Of a stretch of 64,000 nucleotides of DNA, positions 27,300 through 35,428 are shown piece by piece. The stretch covers positions 372,001 through 436,000 of the forward strand of contig CASDTX010000025.1 of assembly GCA_949283695.1 (NCBI GenBank), in the 5' to 3' direction. Every line of letters starts with the position of its first letter. Positions within the stretch are counted from its first letter, which is position 1. The translations under genes and the position numbers were made by a program. The notes below the pieces were generated by a model, which saw only the letters and a list, made by a program, of their open reading frames with translations, ran no database searches and was not told the DNA's origin. The DNA is from an uncultured Eubacteriales bacterium (lineage in GTDB: Bacteria > Bacillota > Clostridia > Lachnospirales > Lachnospiraceae).

Positions 27300-28162
27300 T
27301 CATCGGGAAAAATAAACAGGCAGTGATCAAGAATATCCAGAAGGCGGCAGGAGAAGAACAGTTCCATCAGAAAGTAGAGATCGACGATCCGGATCTTTCT
27401 GCAGCAGAGGAAAAGCGGATCCTGAAACGGTTCCCAAACCGGTCGCATGCTATGGATTATCGGCTGAAAAATAAAGCGGCACGGGGAATTGTAGATGCAG
27501 TGACATGGGGCGTGAACCGGAAGACAGAATTTACCGGGCTTGAGTATCTCAGACAGATACGCACCGGGGCGGTCGTGACGAGCAATCACTTTAATCCCCT
27601 GGATAATACCGCTGTGCGGGCAGCGGTGCGGAAGGCGGGGAAGAAGCATCTGTATATTGTAAGCCAGGCGGGGAACTTCGCGATGAAGGGTGTGGTTGGT
27701 TTTGTCATGAATTATGCGGACACCATTCCCCTTGGGCGGGATCAGGAATATATGACGACTGCGTTCCCGGATATCATCAAGAAACTTCTCGGGCAGGGCC
27801 AGTATGTGCTCATCTACCCGGAACAGGAGATGTGGTTCAATTATCGGAAACCGCGTCCGCCCAAGCGGGGGGCCTATTATTATGCGGCGCGGTTTCAGGC
27901 GCCGGTGCTGTCCTGCTTCGTGGAGATCGTGGAGATCAAAGAGAAAGAAAACGAAGAGTTCAACAAAGTAAGGTATGTGGTCCACATACTGCCGCCGATT
28001 TTCCCGGATCCGCAGAAGTCCGTCCGGGAAAACAGTGTCATTATGATGCAGAAGGACTACGAACAGAAGAAACAAGCTTATGAAAAATACTATGCGAGAA
28101 AGCTACAGTATGATTTTGAACCCGGTGATATCGCGGGATGGAGGTACAAATGGAGAAATTGA
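27296..28162 (+). CDS. PlsC-type acyltransferase family protein
   Basis: A 288-residue acyltransferase unlike the one at 24718 in detail. H-x4-D is SNHFNPLDN near residue 100, and the later motif is IYPEQEMWFNYRKPRPPKRG near residue 180. It lacks obvious membrane segments apart from short hydrophobic patches. The ATG at 27296 overlaps the GT8 stop, with GAGGGG upstream. Together with two GT8 genes and another acyltransferase, it supports assembly of an acylated glycolipid or an acylated surface glycan. This is inference from context. Confidence 0.85.
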   Translation: MIIGKNKQAVIKNIQKAAGEEQFHQKVEIDDPDLSAAEEKRILKRFPNRSHAMDYRLKNKAARGIVDAVTWGVNRKTEFTGLEYLRQIRTGAVVTSNHFNPLDNTAVRAAVRKAGKKHLYIVSQAGNFAMKGVVGFVMNYADTIPLGRDQEYMTTAFPDIIKKLLGQGQYVLIYPEQEMWFNYRKPRPPKRGAYYYAARFQAPVLSCFVEIVEIKEKENEEFNKVRYVVHILPPIFPDPQKSVRENSVIMMQKDYEQKKQAYEKYYARKLQYDFEPGDIAGWRYKWRN

Positions 28163-28680
28163 TCATTTTTTATGAAGATGCAAAGCAAAGCTGCCGGGAC
28201 TTCGCCAAAAGTCTCGAGGCATATGAAAATGTGGAGTGCAGGAAAGCCTCCGAATACAAAGACCAGACCCTGATCTTCGCCAGGAACTGCAGAACCGGGC
28301 TTGTCTTTGAGAGCGATAACGGGAAGATCCCGGATGTCATCTCTCATGTGATATGGAGGATTGTGGCAGATAAGAAGGAATCCCATCTGATCTATGTCAC
28401 GGGCGGGAGCAGAGAGTTCCTGGCGCTCAAAAGAGCCCGGGATAACATGCAGGCCAGAGGTTATATGGCCCGGTATGTTTATACAGGGTATATTCTGGAG
28501 AAGAGCCACTTCGATCGAAGCAACGCGGCGGAATATATTATGGACAGTCTGCGCAGTGACCGGGAAAACATTCCGTCAGAAGGAAAAGGAACTTATACCA
28601 AGCGGGAGATCCGGAAAAGAATCTGGAATGAGCGGAAAGAATATCGAACGTATCAAAAGAAATCAAGAGGAGATGCCTGA
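28150..28680 (+). CDS. uncharacterised protein, possible flavodoxin-like fold
   Basis: A 176-residue protein not clearly assigned to a family. It starts KLIIFYEDAKQSCRDFAKSLEAY, which resembles the first strand and helix of a flavodoxin fold but without the Gly/Ser/Thr phosphate loop, and has a LIYVTGGSREFLALKRA segment where a flavodoxin contacts FMN. The C-terminus is strongly basic (KREIRKRIWNERKEYRTYQKKSRG). GGAGG lies 5 bases before ATG 28150, and it overlaps the acyltransferase gene by 13 bases, so it belongs to that cluster. Function unknown. Confidence 0.7.
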   Translation: MEKLIIFYEDAKQSCRDFAKSLEAYENVECRKASEYKDQTLIFARNCRTGLVFESDNGKIPDVISHVIWRIVADKKESHLIYVTGGSREFLALKRARDNMQARGYMARYVYTGYILEKSHFDRSNAAEYIMDSLRSDRENIPSEGKGTYTKREIRKRIWNERKEYRTYQKKSRGDA

Positions 28681-28690
28681 CAGGAGCGAA

Positions 28691-28730
28691 CGCGCTTTTC
28701 GTGCACGTGTGACCGTGCATGAAGGGCGCG
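28691..28730 (+). terminator. hairpin ending the acyltransferase/GT8 cluster
   Basis: CGCGCTTTTCGTGCACG pairs with CGTGCATGAAGGGCGCG around a 6-base loop. The T tract is short. Beyond it, 28731-28846 shows nothing recognisable. Confidence 0.5.
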
Positions 28731-28846
28731 CTTTGCTATGGCGGCGAGCCAAAGTCCGGGCTTGCACGAGACCTTGGCGACCGCTTACAATCACCGGAAT
28801 GTGCCTTTTGGCACTTCCGGTGATTGCCGGGAAAGATGGGGGAACC

Positions 28847-29680
28847 TTAATGGTCGGATGGATGTTCTTCTGCCTGCCTTCTTTTCAGCCATGCCTGATC
28901 ATCTTCATAATATGCTGCCTGTTCCGGATACGATCTGGCGATTTCTTCTTCGATGCGGAAGGCTTCATTCATCGTATCATACAGCAGAAAATTGGCCAGA
29001 AACAGAATCAGCCAGAAGCCTGTGAGCGGGAGGAGCAGCACGGACCATGGCAGGAAAAGGACCAGTATGAGCCAGTAGGCGATCTGAAGAACTGCACATC
29101 CGAAGGTCTTCGGGAAATACCGGATCAGAAACAGGATACAGTTCCTCAGACGCTGGAGTCCGCTCTGTTCAAATAATACGATCTGCGGCCAATAGAGAGA
29201 AAAAATCATGGTAAGTATGACAAGGCCTGTCAGATAGACAGCAAGTGTTCCGTATCCCGGGGAGGAAGAAGCCCACCAGAACATCATGGCCATAAACAGA
29301 TAGAAGCCGATCAGTGTGCAGAATATCATGCCCGGAATCAAGGACTGGCGCCAGTTCTGCTTCCAGGCGCGGCGGTAGTTGTCCAGGAACTTCCCCGGGG
29401 CGTCGCGCAGACTGCGGCAGATCAGATCGTACATGCAGGAGAGGGCCGGCCCGGCCAGTGCTCCGCCGATCAGGCAGGAAGGGATGAGAATCAGGATACT
29501 CGAGGTCAGGACGGAAACGAGCACGCCGATACCAAAAGGCAGAAATCCTGCAAGAGTCAGGAGATTGCCGAAAAAGTAACGTTTAAAATCCCGGTCCAGA
29601 AGCTCTGAGAAACGTGCCATTCCGGTCAGACGTCTGCCTGATCCGGCCGGGGATCGAAAATTGGGAAATAATGCCATCAT
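28847..29680 (-). CDS. YesL/DUF624-like membrane protein
   Basis: A 277-residue integral membrane protein with five or more hydrophobic segments (about 37-75, 115-145, 150-170, 195-235). It resembles the YesL/DUF624 family, which is repeatedly found beside LplB/YtcP-type carbohydrate ABC importers. Its molecular role is not established. AGGAGG lies 5 bases before the ATG. It is the last gene of a minus-strand unit after LacI and a single-span protein, back to back with the fructan importer operon, which fits a sugar-uptake accessory role. Confidence 0.68.
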   Translation of the reverse strand: MMALFPNFRSPAGSGRRLTGMARFSELLDRDFKRYFFGNLLTLAGFLPFGIGVLVSVLTSSILILIPSCLIGGALAGPALSCMYDLICRSLRDAPGKFLDNYRRAWKQNWRQSLIPGMIFCTLIGFYLFMAMMFWWASSSPGYGTLAVYLTGLVILTMIFSLYWPQIVLFEQSGLQRLRNCILFLIRYFPKTFGCAVLQIAYWLILVLFLPWSVLLLPLTGFWLILFLANFLLYDTMNEAFRIEEEIARSYPEQAAYYEDDQAWLKRRQAEEHPSDH

Positions 29681-29726
29681 ACATTCCTCCTATTTGTCAG
29701 TGCTGTAAGAACAGCAGTCTGGAAAT

Positions 29727-30404
29727 TCAGTCAACATGCGTGAGTGTACTCCACAATTCGCTGCAATGATCAGCATATGGAGTTGTCTCTTCGTTATAGA
29801 AGCAGCGTCTTCCGAGAAAGAGACCGGAGAGAAGTTCTTCGTTAGAGCCGCTGGTCTCCTGGCCGAGCAGGGTGTCCGTATAGGTGCCCAGATCAATGCC
29901 TGAGAACGCGGCGCAGTCTGTCAGGGGAACAACCTTTCCGTCGATGCTGCAGTCGCTGTCTTCGGGACAGCTTCCGTCAAGATTTGCCAGCAGGCGGTAT
30001 CCCTTCTGAAAAGTTTCCGGATCGTCCATCAGAAAGAAGTAACTGTCACAATTGTCAATGTCGCCGATGAGCGGAAGGTCACTGCCGAGAGGATCTGTCT
30101 CTGAGGAGTTGGTCACATACTGGTTTAAGCGGACCAGAACCTCCCCGTCTCCGTTATAATCTCCGGCGGCGGAAGCAAAAGCGTCTTCGATCGCGGCTGC
30201 TGTATCATTCGGAAGCTGTATTTCTCCGACATAAGCGATCTGGAGATCCGGAGTTTTCTCCCACAGGCCGAATGCCCCGCCGATGAGACGGATCAGGATG
30301 CCAAGGCCGATGATTCCGCAGAGTACATACCATTTATAATAGTACCACCAGTTTTTGATATCATAATTAGAAGAGTTTTTCATGTCAGAAGACGTTTTCA
30401 TCAT
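29727..30404 (-). CDS. single-pass membrane protein, function unknown
   Basis: A 225-residue protein with a short cytoplasmic N-terminus, one hydrophobic span (about 22-46, WYYYKWYVLCGIIGLGILI) and an acidic exported domain of about 180 residues containing DYNGDGEV, an EF-hand-like calcium loop, and several cysteines. GAGGAG precedes ATG 30404, six bases after the LacI stop, so it is co-transcribed with LacI and the YesL-like gene. No family is recognised with confidence. Position suggests a surface role tied to carbohydrate uptake. Confidence 0.65.
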   Translation of the reverse strand: MMKTSSDMKNSSNYDIKNWWYYYKWYVLCGIIGLGILIRLIGGAFGLWEKTPDLQIAYVGEIQLPNDTAAAIEDAFASAAGDYNGDGEVLVRLNQYVTNSSETDPLGSDLPLIGDIDNCDSYFFLMDDPETFQKGYRLLANLDGSCPEDSDCSIDGKVVPLTDCAAFSGIDLGTYTDTLLGQETSGSNEELLSGLFLGRRCFYNEETTPYADHCSELWSTLTHVD

Positions 30405-30409
30405 TTCGG

Positions 30410-31414
30410 TCACTCCTCGAACTTCGGTTCTAAAGTGGTTCCTCCATAAGCGTATGTGACGGGCAGGCAGACAAGCGGCGGTTTCGTCGTCATACTTTCC
30501 TGCAGGAGCAGCTCCACGCACATTTCCGCCATTTCTGGAACCGGCTGTACGATCGTGGAGCAGATATATTCGGACGTGCCGAAATATCTTGTCCCGTCAA
30601 ATCCGATCAGCTGCACGTCTTCCGGGACCCGGAGCCCGAGAGCGAGAAGCTGGTTATATGTGAAATGAGCCAGCCCATCTGTCACACAGAAAATGCCGTC
30701 GAATTCGAGGCGTCCATCTTTCATATGCTCTTTCAGGAAATCAACAAATTGCTCAAAAGATTCCCCGTCGTTTATGATCTTCATCTCATATTCAAGAGAA
30801 CGGGACAGGCAGCCGTTCTCGAAACCGGCTTTTCTTTTATTTGGTTCGTTATTTAGAGAAGAACCGACCCTGAGAAATGCCACTTTCTTACAGCCTAAAT
30901 CCGAAAGCTTCTCGGCGGCAAGCTGGCCTCCGGCAAAATTGTCGCACGCCACGCAGGGGATCTTAGAACCCAGTGAGCGGTCAATGGACACGAAAGGAGT
31001 GTTTTCCTCTATGATCAGATTGGGGTTATAGGTCAGGCCGATAATGCCGTCCACCTTGTTTTGCTGGGCCATGGTAATGTATTCCTGCTCCTGGGCGGAA
31101 TCAGAATCTGTACACAGGAGCAGCATCCGATATTTCCGTTTTAGCAGCGCCAGATTAATATGGAAGGCGAGCAGGCCGAAAAATGGATCTCTCGTATTGG
31201 GAATGAGAAGAGCGACCGTATACGTCTTATTCGCTTTCAGGCCCTGTGCATAACTGTTGACCTGGTAATTCAGTTTCTTGATCGCTTCTTCCACGCGGGC
31301 CTTGTAAGAGTCTCCTACGGGAAGGCCATTGACTACTTTTGAGACAGTGCCCAGGGCGACGCCTGCCTCGCGGGCTACGTCTTTCATTGTCGGGGCTGAG
31401 TTTTCTTTTTTCAT
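30410..31414 (-). CDS. LacI family transcriptional regulator
   Basis: A 334-residue LacI-type repressor. The N-terminal HTH is TMKDVAREAGVALGTVSKVVNGL (about 9-31) and a hinge helix follows. The periplasmic-binding-protein-like effector domain starts at YTVALLIPNTRDPFF. ATG 31414 has AAGGAGG 6 bases upstream and is preferred over 31435. It is divergent from an ABC importer/GH32/fructokinase operon and is the obvious regulator, probably responding to fructose, sucrose or a derived oligosaccharide. The intergenic region carries several CATGAAA and AACGTT boxes suited to LacI binding. Confidence 0.92.
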   Translation of the reverse strand: MKKENSAPTMKDVAREAGVALGTVSKVVNGLPVGDSYKARVEEAIKKLNYQVNSYAQGLKANKTYTVALLIPNTRDPFFGLLAFHINLALLKRKYRMLLLCTDSDSAQEQEYITMAQQNKVDGIIGLTYNPNLIIEENTPFVSIDRSLGSKIPCVACDNFAGGQLAAEKLSDLGCKKVAFLRVGSSLNNEPNKRKAGFENGCLSRSLEYEMKIINDGESFEQFVDFLKEHMKDGRLEFDGIFCVTDGLAHFTYNQLLALGLRVPEDVQLIGFDGTRYFGTSEYICSTIVQPVPEMAEMCVELLLQESMTTKPPLVCLPVTYAYGGTTLEPKFEE

Positions 31415-31427
31415 GTATACCTCCTTT

Positions 31428-31462
31428 AATTCCATGAAAACTATCTCTAAATTCCATGAAAA
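31428..31462. promoter_or_regulatory. paired AATTCCATGAAAA boxes upstream of lacI
   Basis: AATTCCATGAAAA occurs twice, 31428-31440 and 31450-31462, exactly 22 bases apart, directly before the lacI ribosome site. Related CATGAAA boxes lie near 31563 and 31612. The two-turn spacing suggests binding of a regulator on one DNA face. Confidence 0.45.
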
Positions 31463-31704
31463 TAATCACGAATGATTTCACCACAATAAAATATATAGAG
31501 AAAAAAGTGCGATATATTAGGATGAAATACAGTGTTTTTCAGTTGCCAATGCCATTATAATGCATGAAAAACGCTTTGTAAAGGCGGAAAATATAAAAAT
31601 TCATGAAACGTTACACAAACGTGAAAGTATACAAAAACGCGGATTTAAGATTGTATAATATTAATAAAATGAGCGAAAAGAACGAAAAAATGACGGAAAC
31701 TATG

Positions 31705-31760
31705 TTGACTTTATCATTTGCCGGTGGTATGTTTAAGGCAGATCAGAAATAACGTTTCAC
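31705..31760 (+). promoter_or_regulatory. promoter and LacI-type operator of the fructan importer operon
   Basis: TTGACT (31705-31710), 17-base spacer, TATGTT (31728-31733). Near the predicted start lies AACGTTTCACG (31751-31761), mirrored by ATGAAACGTTACA about 140 bases upstream (31612-31624). TGAAACGTTTCA-like dyads are typical LacI-family operators, so repression by roadblock or looping is plausible. Confidence 0.6.
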
Positions 31761-31810
31761 GAAAATGCGCATATAGAAATGGGTTCTGAACAAGAGAAAG
31801 GAGAGAAAAA

Positions 31811-32755
31811 ATGAGAAAAGTGAAACAGGCCGCTGCGGTCCCGGCGGCAGTGATGGGGCATAAACCGCTGAAGAGGCGTCTCCTGTCCAACTGGCAGCTC
31901 TACGCGATGCTGCTGATCCCAGTCGTGATTACGATCATATATAAGTACATCCCGATGTATGGAATACAGATCGCTTTCAGGGATTACAAGGCAAATCTGG
32001 GAATGTCCGGAAGCGAGTGGGTTGGTCTTGAATGGTTTGAAAGATTTTTCAGTTCACCGAACTGCGTCAGAATGATTAAGAATACGGTGCTGTTAAGTCT
32101 CTACAGCCTGCTTTGGAGCTTCCCGATCCCGATCATCCTTGCCCTGATGATTAATCAGCTGAGGTTTCAGAAATTGAAACGGATTGTACAGACCGTGCTC
32201 TATGCTCCGCATTTCATTTCTATCATGGTCGTCTGTGGTATGATCCGGATCTTCTTAAGCCCGTCGGGAGGACTGATCAACCTGCTGCTTGGAACAAGCA
32301 TTGACTTCCTGACGGAGGCTTCGGCGTTCCGCACTATCTATATCGCGTCGGGGATCTGGCAGGATGCCGGCTGGGGAATGATCGTCTATATGGCTACCTT
32401 GTCGAATATTGATACCGCGCATTATGAGGCGGCAAAGATCGACGGAGCATCTGTGTTCCAGAGAATCCGCTATATTGATATTCCGGAGCTGATTCCGACC
32501 ATTGTCCTGATGCTGATCATGAGCGCGGGCAACCTGATGAATGTTGGTTTTGAGAAGGTATGGCTTCTGCAGACAGATCTGAATAAGGCTGCCAGTGACG
32601 TGATCGCGGTGTATGTGTACCAGCAAGGTATTGAAAATGCGAAATACAGTTACTCTACCGCGGTCGGACTGTTCAATACAGTGGTAAATATTGTCCTGCT
32701 GATCATCGTGAATAAGATCTGCAGCAAGCTGTCGGATGATGTAAGCTTTGTATAA
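31811..32755 (+). CDS. carbohydrate ABC transporter permease (LplB type)
   Basis: A 314-residue permease with six predicted spans and the EAA loop YEAAKIDGASVFQRIRYIDIP (near residue 215), which docks the ATPase. It is of the LplB/YteP type used for oligosaccharide import in Firmicutes. It is the first gene of the operon, followed 17 bases later by the partner permease and then a binding lipoprotein. No ATPase gene is present in the operon, so a shared MsmK-like ATPase encoded elsewhere must energise it. Confidence 0.92.
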   Translation: MRKVKQAAAVPAAVMGHKPLKRRLLSNWQLYAMLLIPVVITIIYKYIPMYGIQIAFRDYKANLGMSGSEWVGLEWFERFFSSPNCVRMIKNTVLLSLYSLLWSFPIPIILALMINQLRFQKLKRIVQTVLYAPHFISIMVVCGMIRIFLSPSGGLINLLLGTSIDFLTEASAFRTIYIASGIWQDAGWGMIVYMATLSNIDTAHYEAAKIDGASVFQRIRYIDIPELIPTIVLMLIMSAGNLMNVGFEKVWLLQTDLNKAASDVIAVYVYQQGIENAKYSYSTAVGLFNTVVNIVLLIIVNKICSKLSDDVSFV

Positions 32756-32772
32756 AGGGGGTGCAGACAGAT

Positions 32773-33693
32773 ATGAAAGCAGCAGTAAAACAAAGAAAAA
32801 AGGCAAATGGTGCCACCGGACTGTCTGACAGAACCAGTGATATGATCCTCGCCGTGATCTGCGTGGTGATCCTTTTCATTATCGCGTATCCGCTGTACTA
32901 TGTTTTGATCGCTTCGGTATCGAATCCGTACGATGTGTACGCCGGCAAGACCTTCTTCCTTCCCAGCGAGTTTACCCTGGACGGATACAAGGCGGTATTC
33001 GCGGACAGCAGCATTGTCACCGGATATCTGAACACCATCAAGTATACCGTTGTGGGTACAGTCTTCTCTGTTGTGATGATCTACCTGACGGCGTATCCGC
33101 TCAGCAACAAGGAGCTCCCGGGAAGAAAGTTCCTGAGTATCTTCTTCATTATTACAATGTATTTCGGGGGCGGCCTGATTCCTACCTATTTAATTGTCAA
33201 GGATACGGGGCTGATCGGCAATATGTGGGCCCTGTTCCTTCCGGGAGGGGTTGCCGTGGGAAATATGATCATCGTGAGGAACTTCTTTGAAAACAGTATT
33301 CCGAAAGAGATGATCGAGGCGGCGGAGATCGACGGAGCATCCAAGTGGACGACTTTTATCAAGATCGTGGTGCCGCTGAGCCGTTCCATCATGGCGGTGA
33401 TGGTTGTGTTCAGTATGGTGGCATACTGGAACGACTGGTTCACGGCTATGATCTACCTGCCGGAGCCGGATACGCATCCCCTCCCTCTGGTACTGAGAAA
33501 TATCCTCATCAAGAGCTCCGCAAGCGCAAGCCAGGCAAGCACGATCTCCGGAGGATACGCGGAACTGAACAAACTGACAGAACTGGTCAAATTCGCTTCA
33601 ATGATCGTGGCGGCTGTCCCGATGCTGATCATCTATCCGTTCGTACAGAAGTATTTTGAGAAGGGATTTATGGCAGGAGCGGTCAAAGGTTAA
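32773..33693 (+). CDS. carbohydrate ABC transporter permease (YtcP type)
   Basis: A 306-residue second permease of the importer, with six spans and the EAA motif IEAAEIDGASKWTTFIKIVVP near residue 190. It belongs to the YtcP/AraQ-like MalG group that pairs with LplB proteins. ATG 32773 is preferred, with AAGGGGG upstream. A GTG 12 bases earlier is in frame but overlaps that site. Together with 31811 and 33722 it forms the membrane part of a fructo-oligosaccharide or sucrose importer, judging by the GH32 and fructokinase genes downstream. Confidence 0.92.
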   Translation: MKAAVKQRKKANGATGLSDRTSDMILAVICVVILFIIAYPLYYVLIASVSNPYDVYAGKTFFLPSEFTLDGYKAVFADSSIVTGYLNTIKYTVVGTVFSVVMIYLTAYPLSNKELPGRKFLSIFFIITMYFGGGLIPTYLIVKDTGLIGNMWALFLPGGVAVGNMIIVRNFFENSIPKEMIEAAEIDGASKWTTFIKIVVPLSRSIMAVMVVFSMVAYWNDWFTAMIYLPEPDTHPLPLVLRNILIKSSASASQASTISGGYAELNKLTELVKFASMIVAAVPMLIIYPFVQKYFEKGFMAGAVKG

Positions 33694-33721
33694 AAGATTT
33701 ATAATAAGAAAGGAAATTATC

Positions 33722-35398
33722 ATGAGAAAAAGTAGATTATGGAAAAGCGTTATTTCATGTACACTTGCGGCAGGTATGGTTGTTTCTTTATCTGCGTGCG
33801 GCAAAAGCGAGGGCAAAAAAGCAGAGCCGGGAACGCTCAATGAAGATACTTCGCAGACAGACTTCGCGATCATGGGCGGAATGAGCGCCCTGAGTAAAGG
33901 ATACGATGACAACGAAGTACTTAACAGCCTTCAGGAGGAAGCAGGGATCTCTATTGACTGGAACTGTATGAGCGATTCCATTGCGGAGCAGGTGAATGTC
34001 CGGATCGCAGGCGGTGAGCTGCCGGATGCGTTTATCGCCGTGGGATTCAATAACTATGATCTGACGAATTACGGACAGGACGGAACGCTCATCGACCTGA
34101 CGCCGTACATTACAGAAGAGTACATGCCGAATCTGACGAAGATCCTGGAGGAAAACCCGGAGATCCGCTCTGCCATCACCATGAGCGACGGATGCATCTA
34201 CGGACTTCCGGCGGGAGAGAAGATGGGAACTGCATCTATCGGAGCGGAAGAGGACTACAGCATCTACACCATCCCGCAGTTCAGCATGATCAACAAGGCA
34301 TGGCTGGATGAACTTGGCATGGAAGTGCCGACAACACTGGATGAGCTCCACGAGGCTCTGGTGGCATTTGAGGAACATGATATGAGCGCTGCATATTACG
34401 GAAATGATCCCGGCACAACCATTCCCATGAGTACGGGATTCGATCAGTGGTGCTGGGGACAGAACATCTTCTACGCCGGATTCGGTTTCACGAACTGGCC
34501 GAATGATGTGATCAACGATCTTGTATTAAATGAAGACGGAACGGTGGAGTTCGTATGCGCGGATGAAAACTACAGAGAAGCCCTTACGTATTTCCATGAC
34601 TGGTATGCGGAAGGGCTGATGGATACCGAGATGTTCAGCCAGTCAGATACACAGCTGATGTCGAAGTGCTCCCAGGGTTATGTAGGCGTTTCCACCTGGT
34701 GGTACATTGACGAGCTGATGGGAGATTACGCGGACGACTATGTATTCCTTCCGATCCTGGACGGTCCGGATGGAACCCACAACGTGACTGTACGCTCCGG
34801 CGGCGCGACGAACAGCGGGAACTTAAGTATCACAAGTGCCTGCGAAAGTCCGATCAATCTGCTGAAATTCTTTGACCAGTGGTATGATCCAGAGGTCGTG
34901 ATGCAGCTTCAGTATGGTCCCATTGGAACGTATTTTACAGAACAGGATGAGAACGGCGTATGGCAGGCCATCACAGATGAAGAAAGCAGAGAAAAATACG
35001 GAAAGAGCGCGGGAGAATTAAAGGGCGAATATGAAGTGTACGGGCCGAAACTGATCCTCAGCGATTATTATAACACGGTATTTGAGCTGGAAGACCGTGC
35101 GGAGGAGAGGCTGACAGATTTAAATGAGTTCTGGATGTCATTTGTGAATGATACAGAGAGCTATCCCATTGACTGCGTGTTCACAGAAGAAGAGCTTGAC
35201 ACCATCGACATGTACAAGACGGACTTTGAGAACACAGTATCTGAGCAGGAGGGCCTGTGGCTCAAAGACGGCGGGCCGACTGACGCAGAGTGGGAGGCAT
35301 ACCTGGATACTCTGACCAACAGCTGCGGTATGGAAGAACTTCTCAAGGTATATCAGGACGCATACGACCGTTATGTAGAAGAAATGGGCGCAAACTAA
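33722..35398 (+). CDS. extracellular solute-binding lipoprotein of sugar ABC transporter
   Basis: A 558-residue lipoprotein. The signal peptide (residues 1-22) ends with lipobox LSAC, giving lipid-modified Cys at about 23, and a charged linker follows. The long mature domain is typical of LplA/YtcQ binding proteins that serve LplB/YtcP permeases. ATG 33722 follows AAGGAAA. An in-frame start 66 bases upstream lies inside the permease gene and would spoil the signal peptide. The partner genes suggest fructan-type oligosaccharides as ligand. This is inferred from context, not from the protein itself. Confidence 0.92.
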   Translation: MRKSRLWKSVISCTLAAGMVVSLSACGKSEGKKAEPGTLNEDTSQTDFAIMGGMSALSKGYDDNEVLNSLQEEAGISIDWNCMSDSIAEQVNVRIAGGELPDAFIAVGFNNYDLTNYGQDGTLIDLTPYITEEYMPNLTKILEENPEIRSAITMSDGCIYGLPAGEKMGTASIGAEEDYSIYTIPQFSMINKAWLDELGMEVPTTLDELHEALVAFEEHDMSAAYYGNDPGTTIPMSTGFDQWCWGQNIFYAGFGFTNWPNDVINDLVLNEDGTVEFVCADENYREALTYFHDWYAEGLMDTEMFSQSDTQLMSKCSQGYVGVSTWWYIDELMGDYADDYVFLPILDGPDGTHNVTVRSGGATNSGNLSITSACESPINLLKFFDQWYDPEVVMQLQYGPIGTYFTEQDENGVWQAITDEESREKYGKSAGELKGEYEVYGPKLILSDYYNTVFELEDRAEERLTDLNEFWMSFVNDTESYPIDCVFTEEELDTIDMYKTDFENTVSEQEGLWLKDGGPTDAEWEAYLDTLTNSCGMEELLKVYQDAYDRYVEEMGAN

Positions 35399-35428
35399 AC
35401 AGACAGAGTTAAAGGAGAATGAGCAGAA

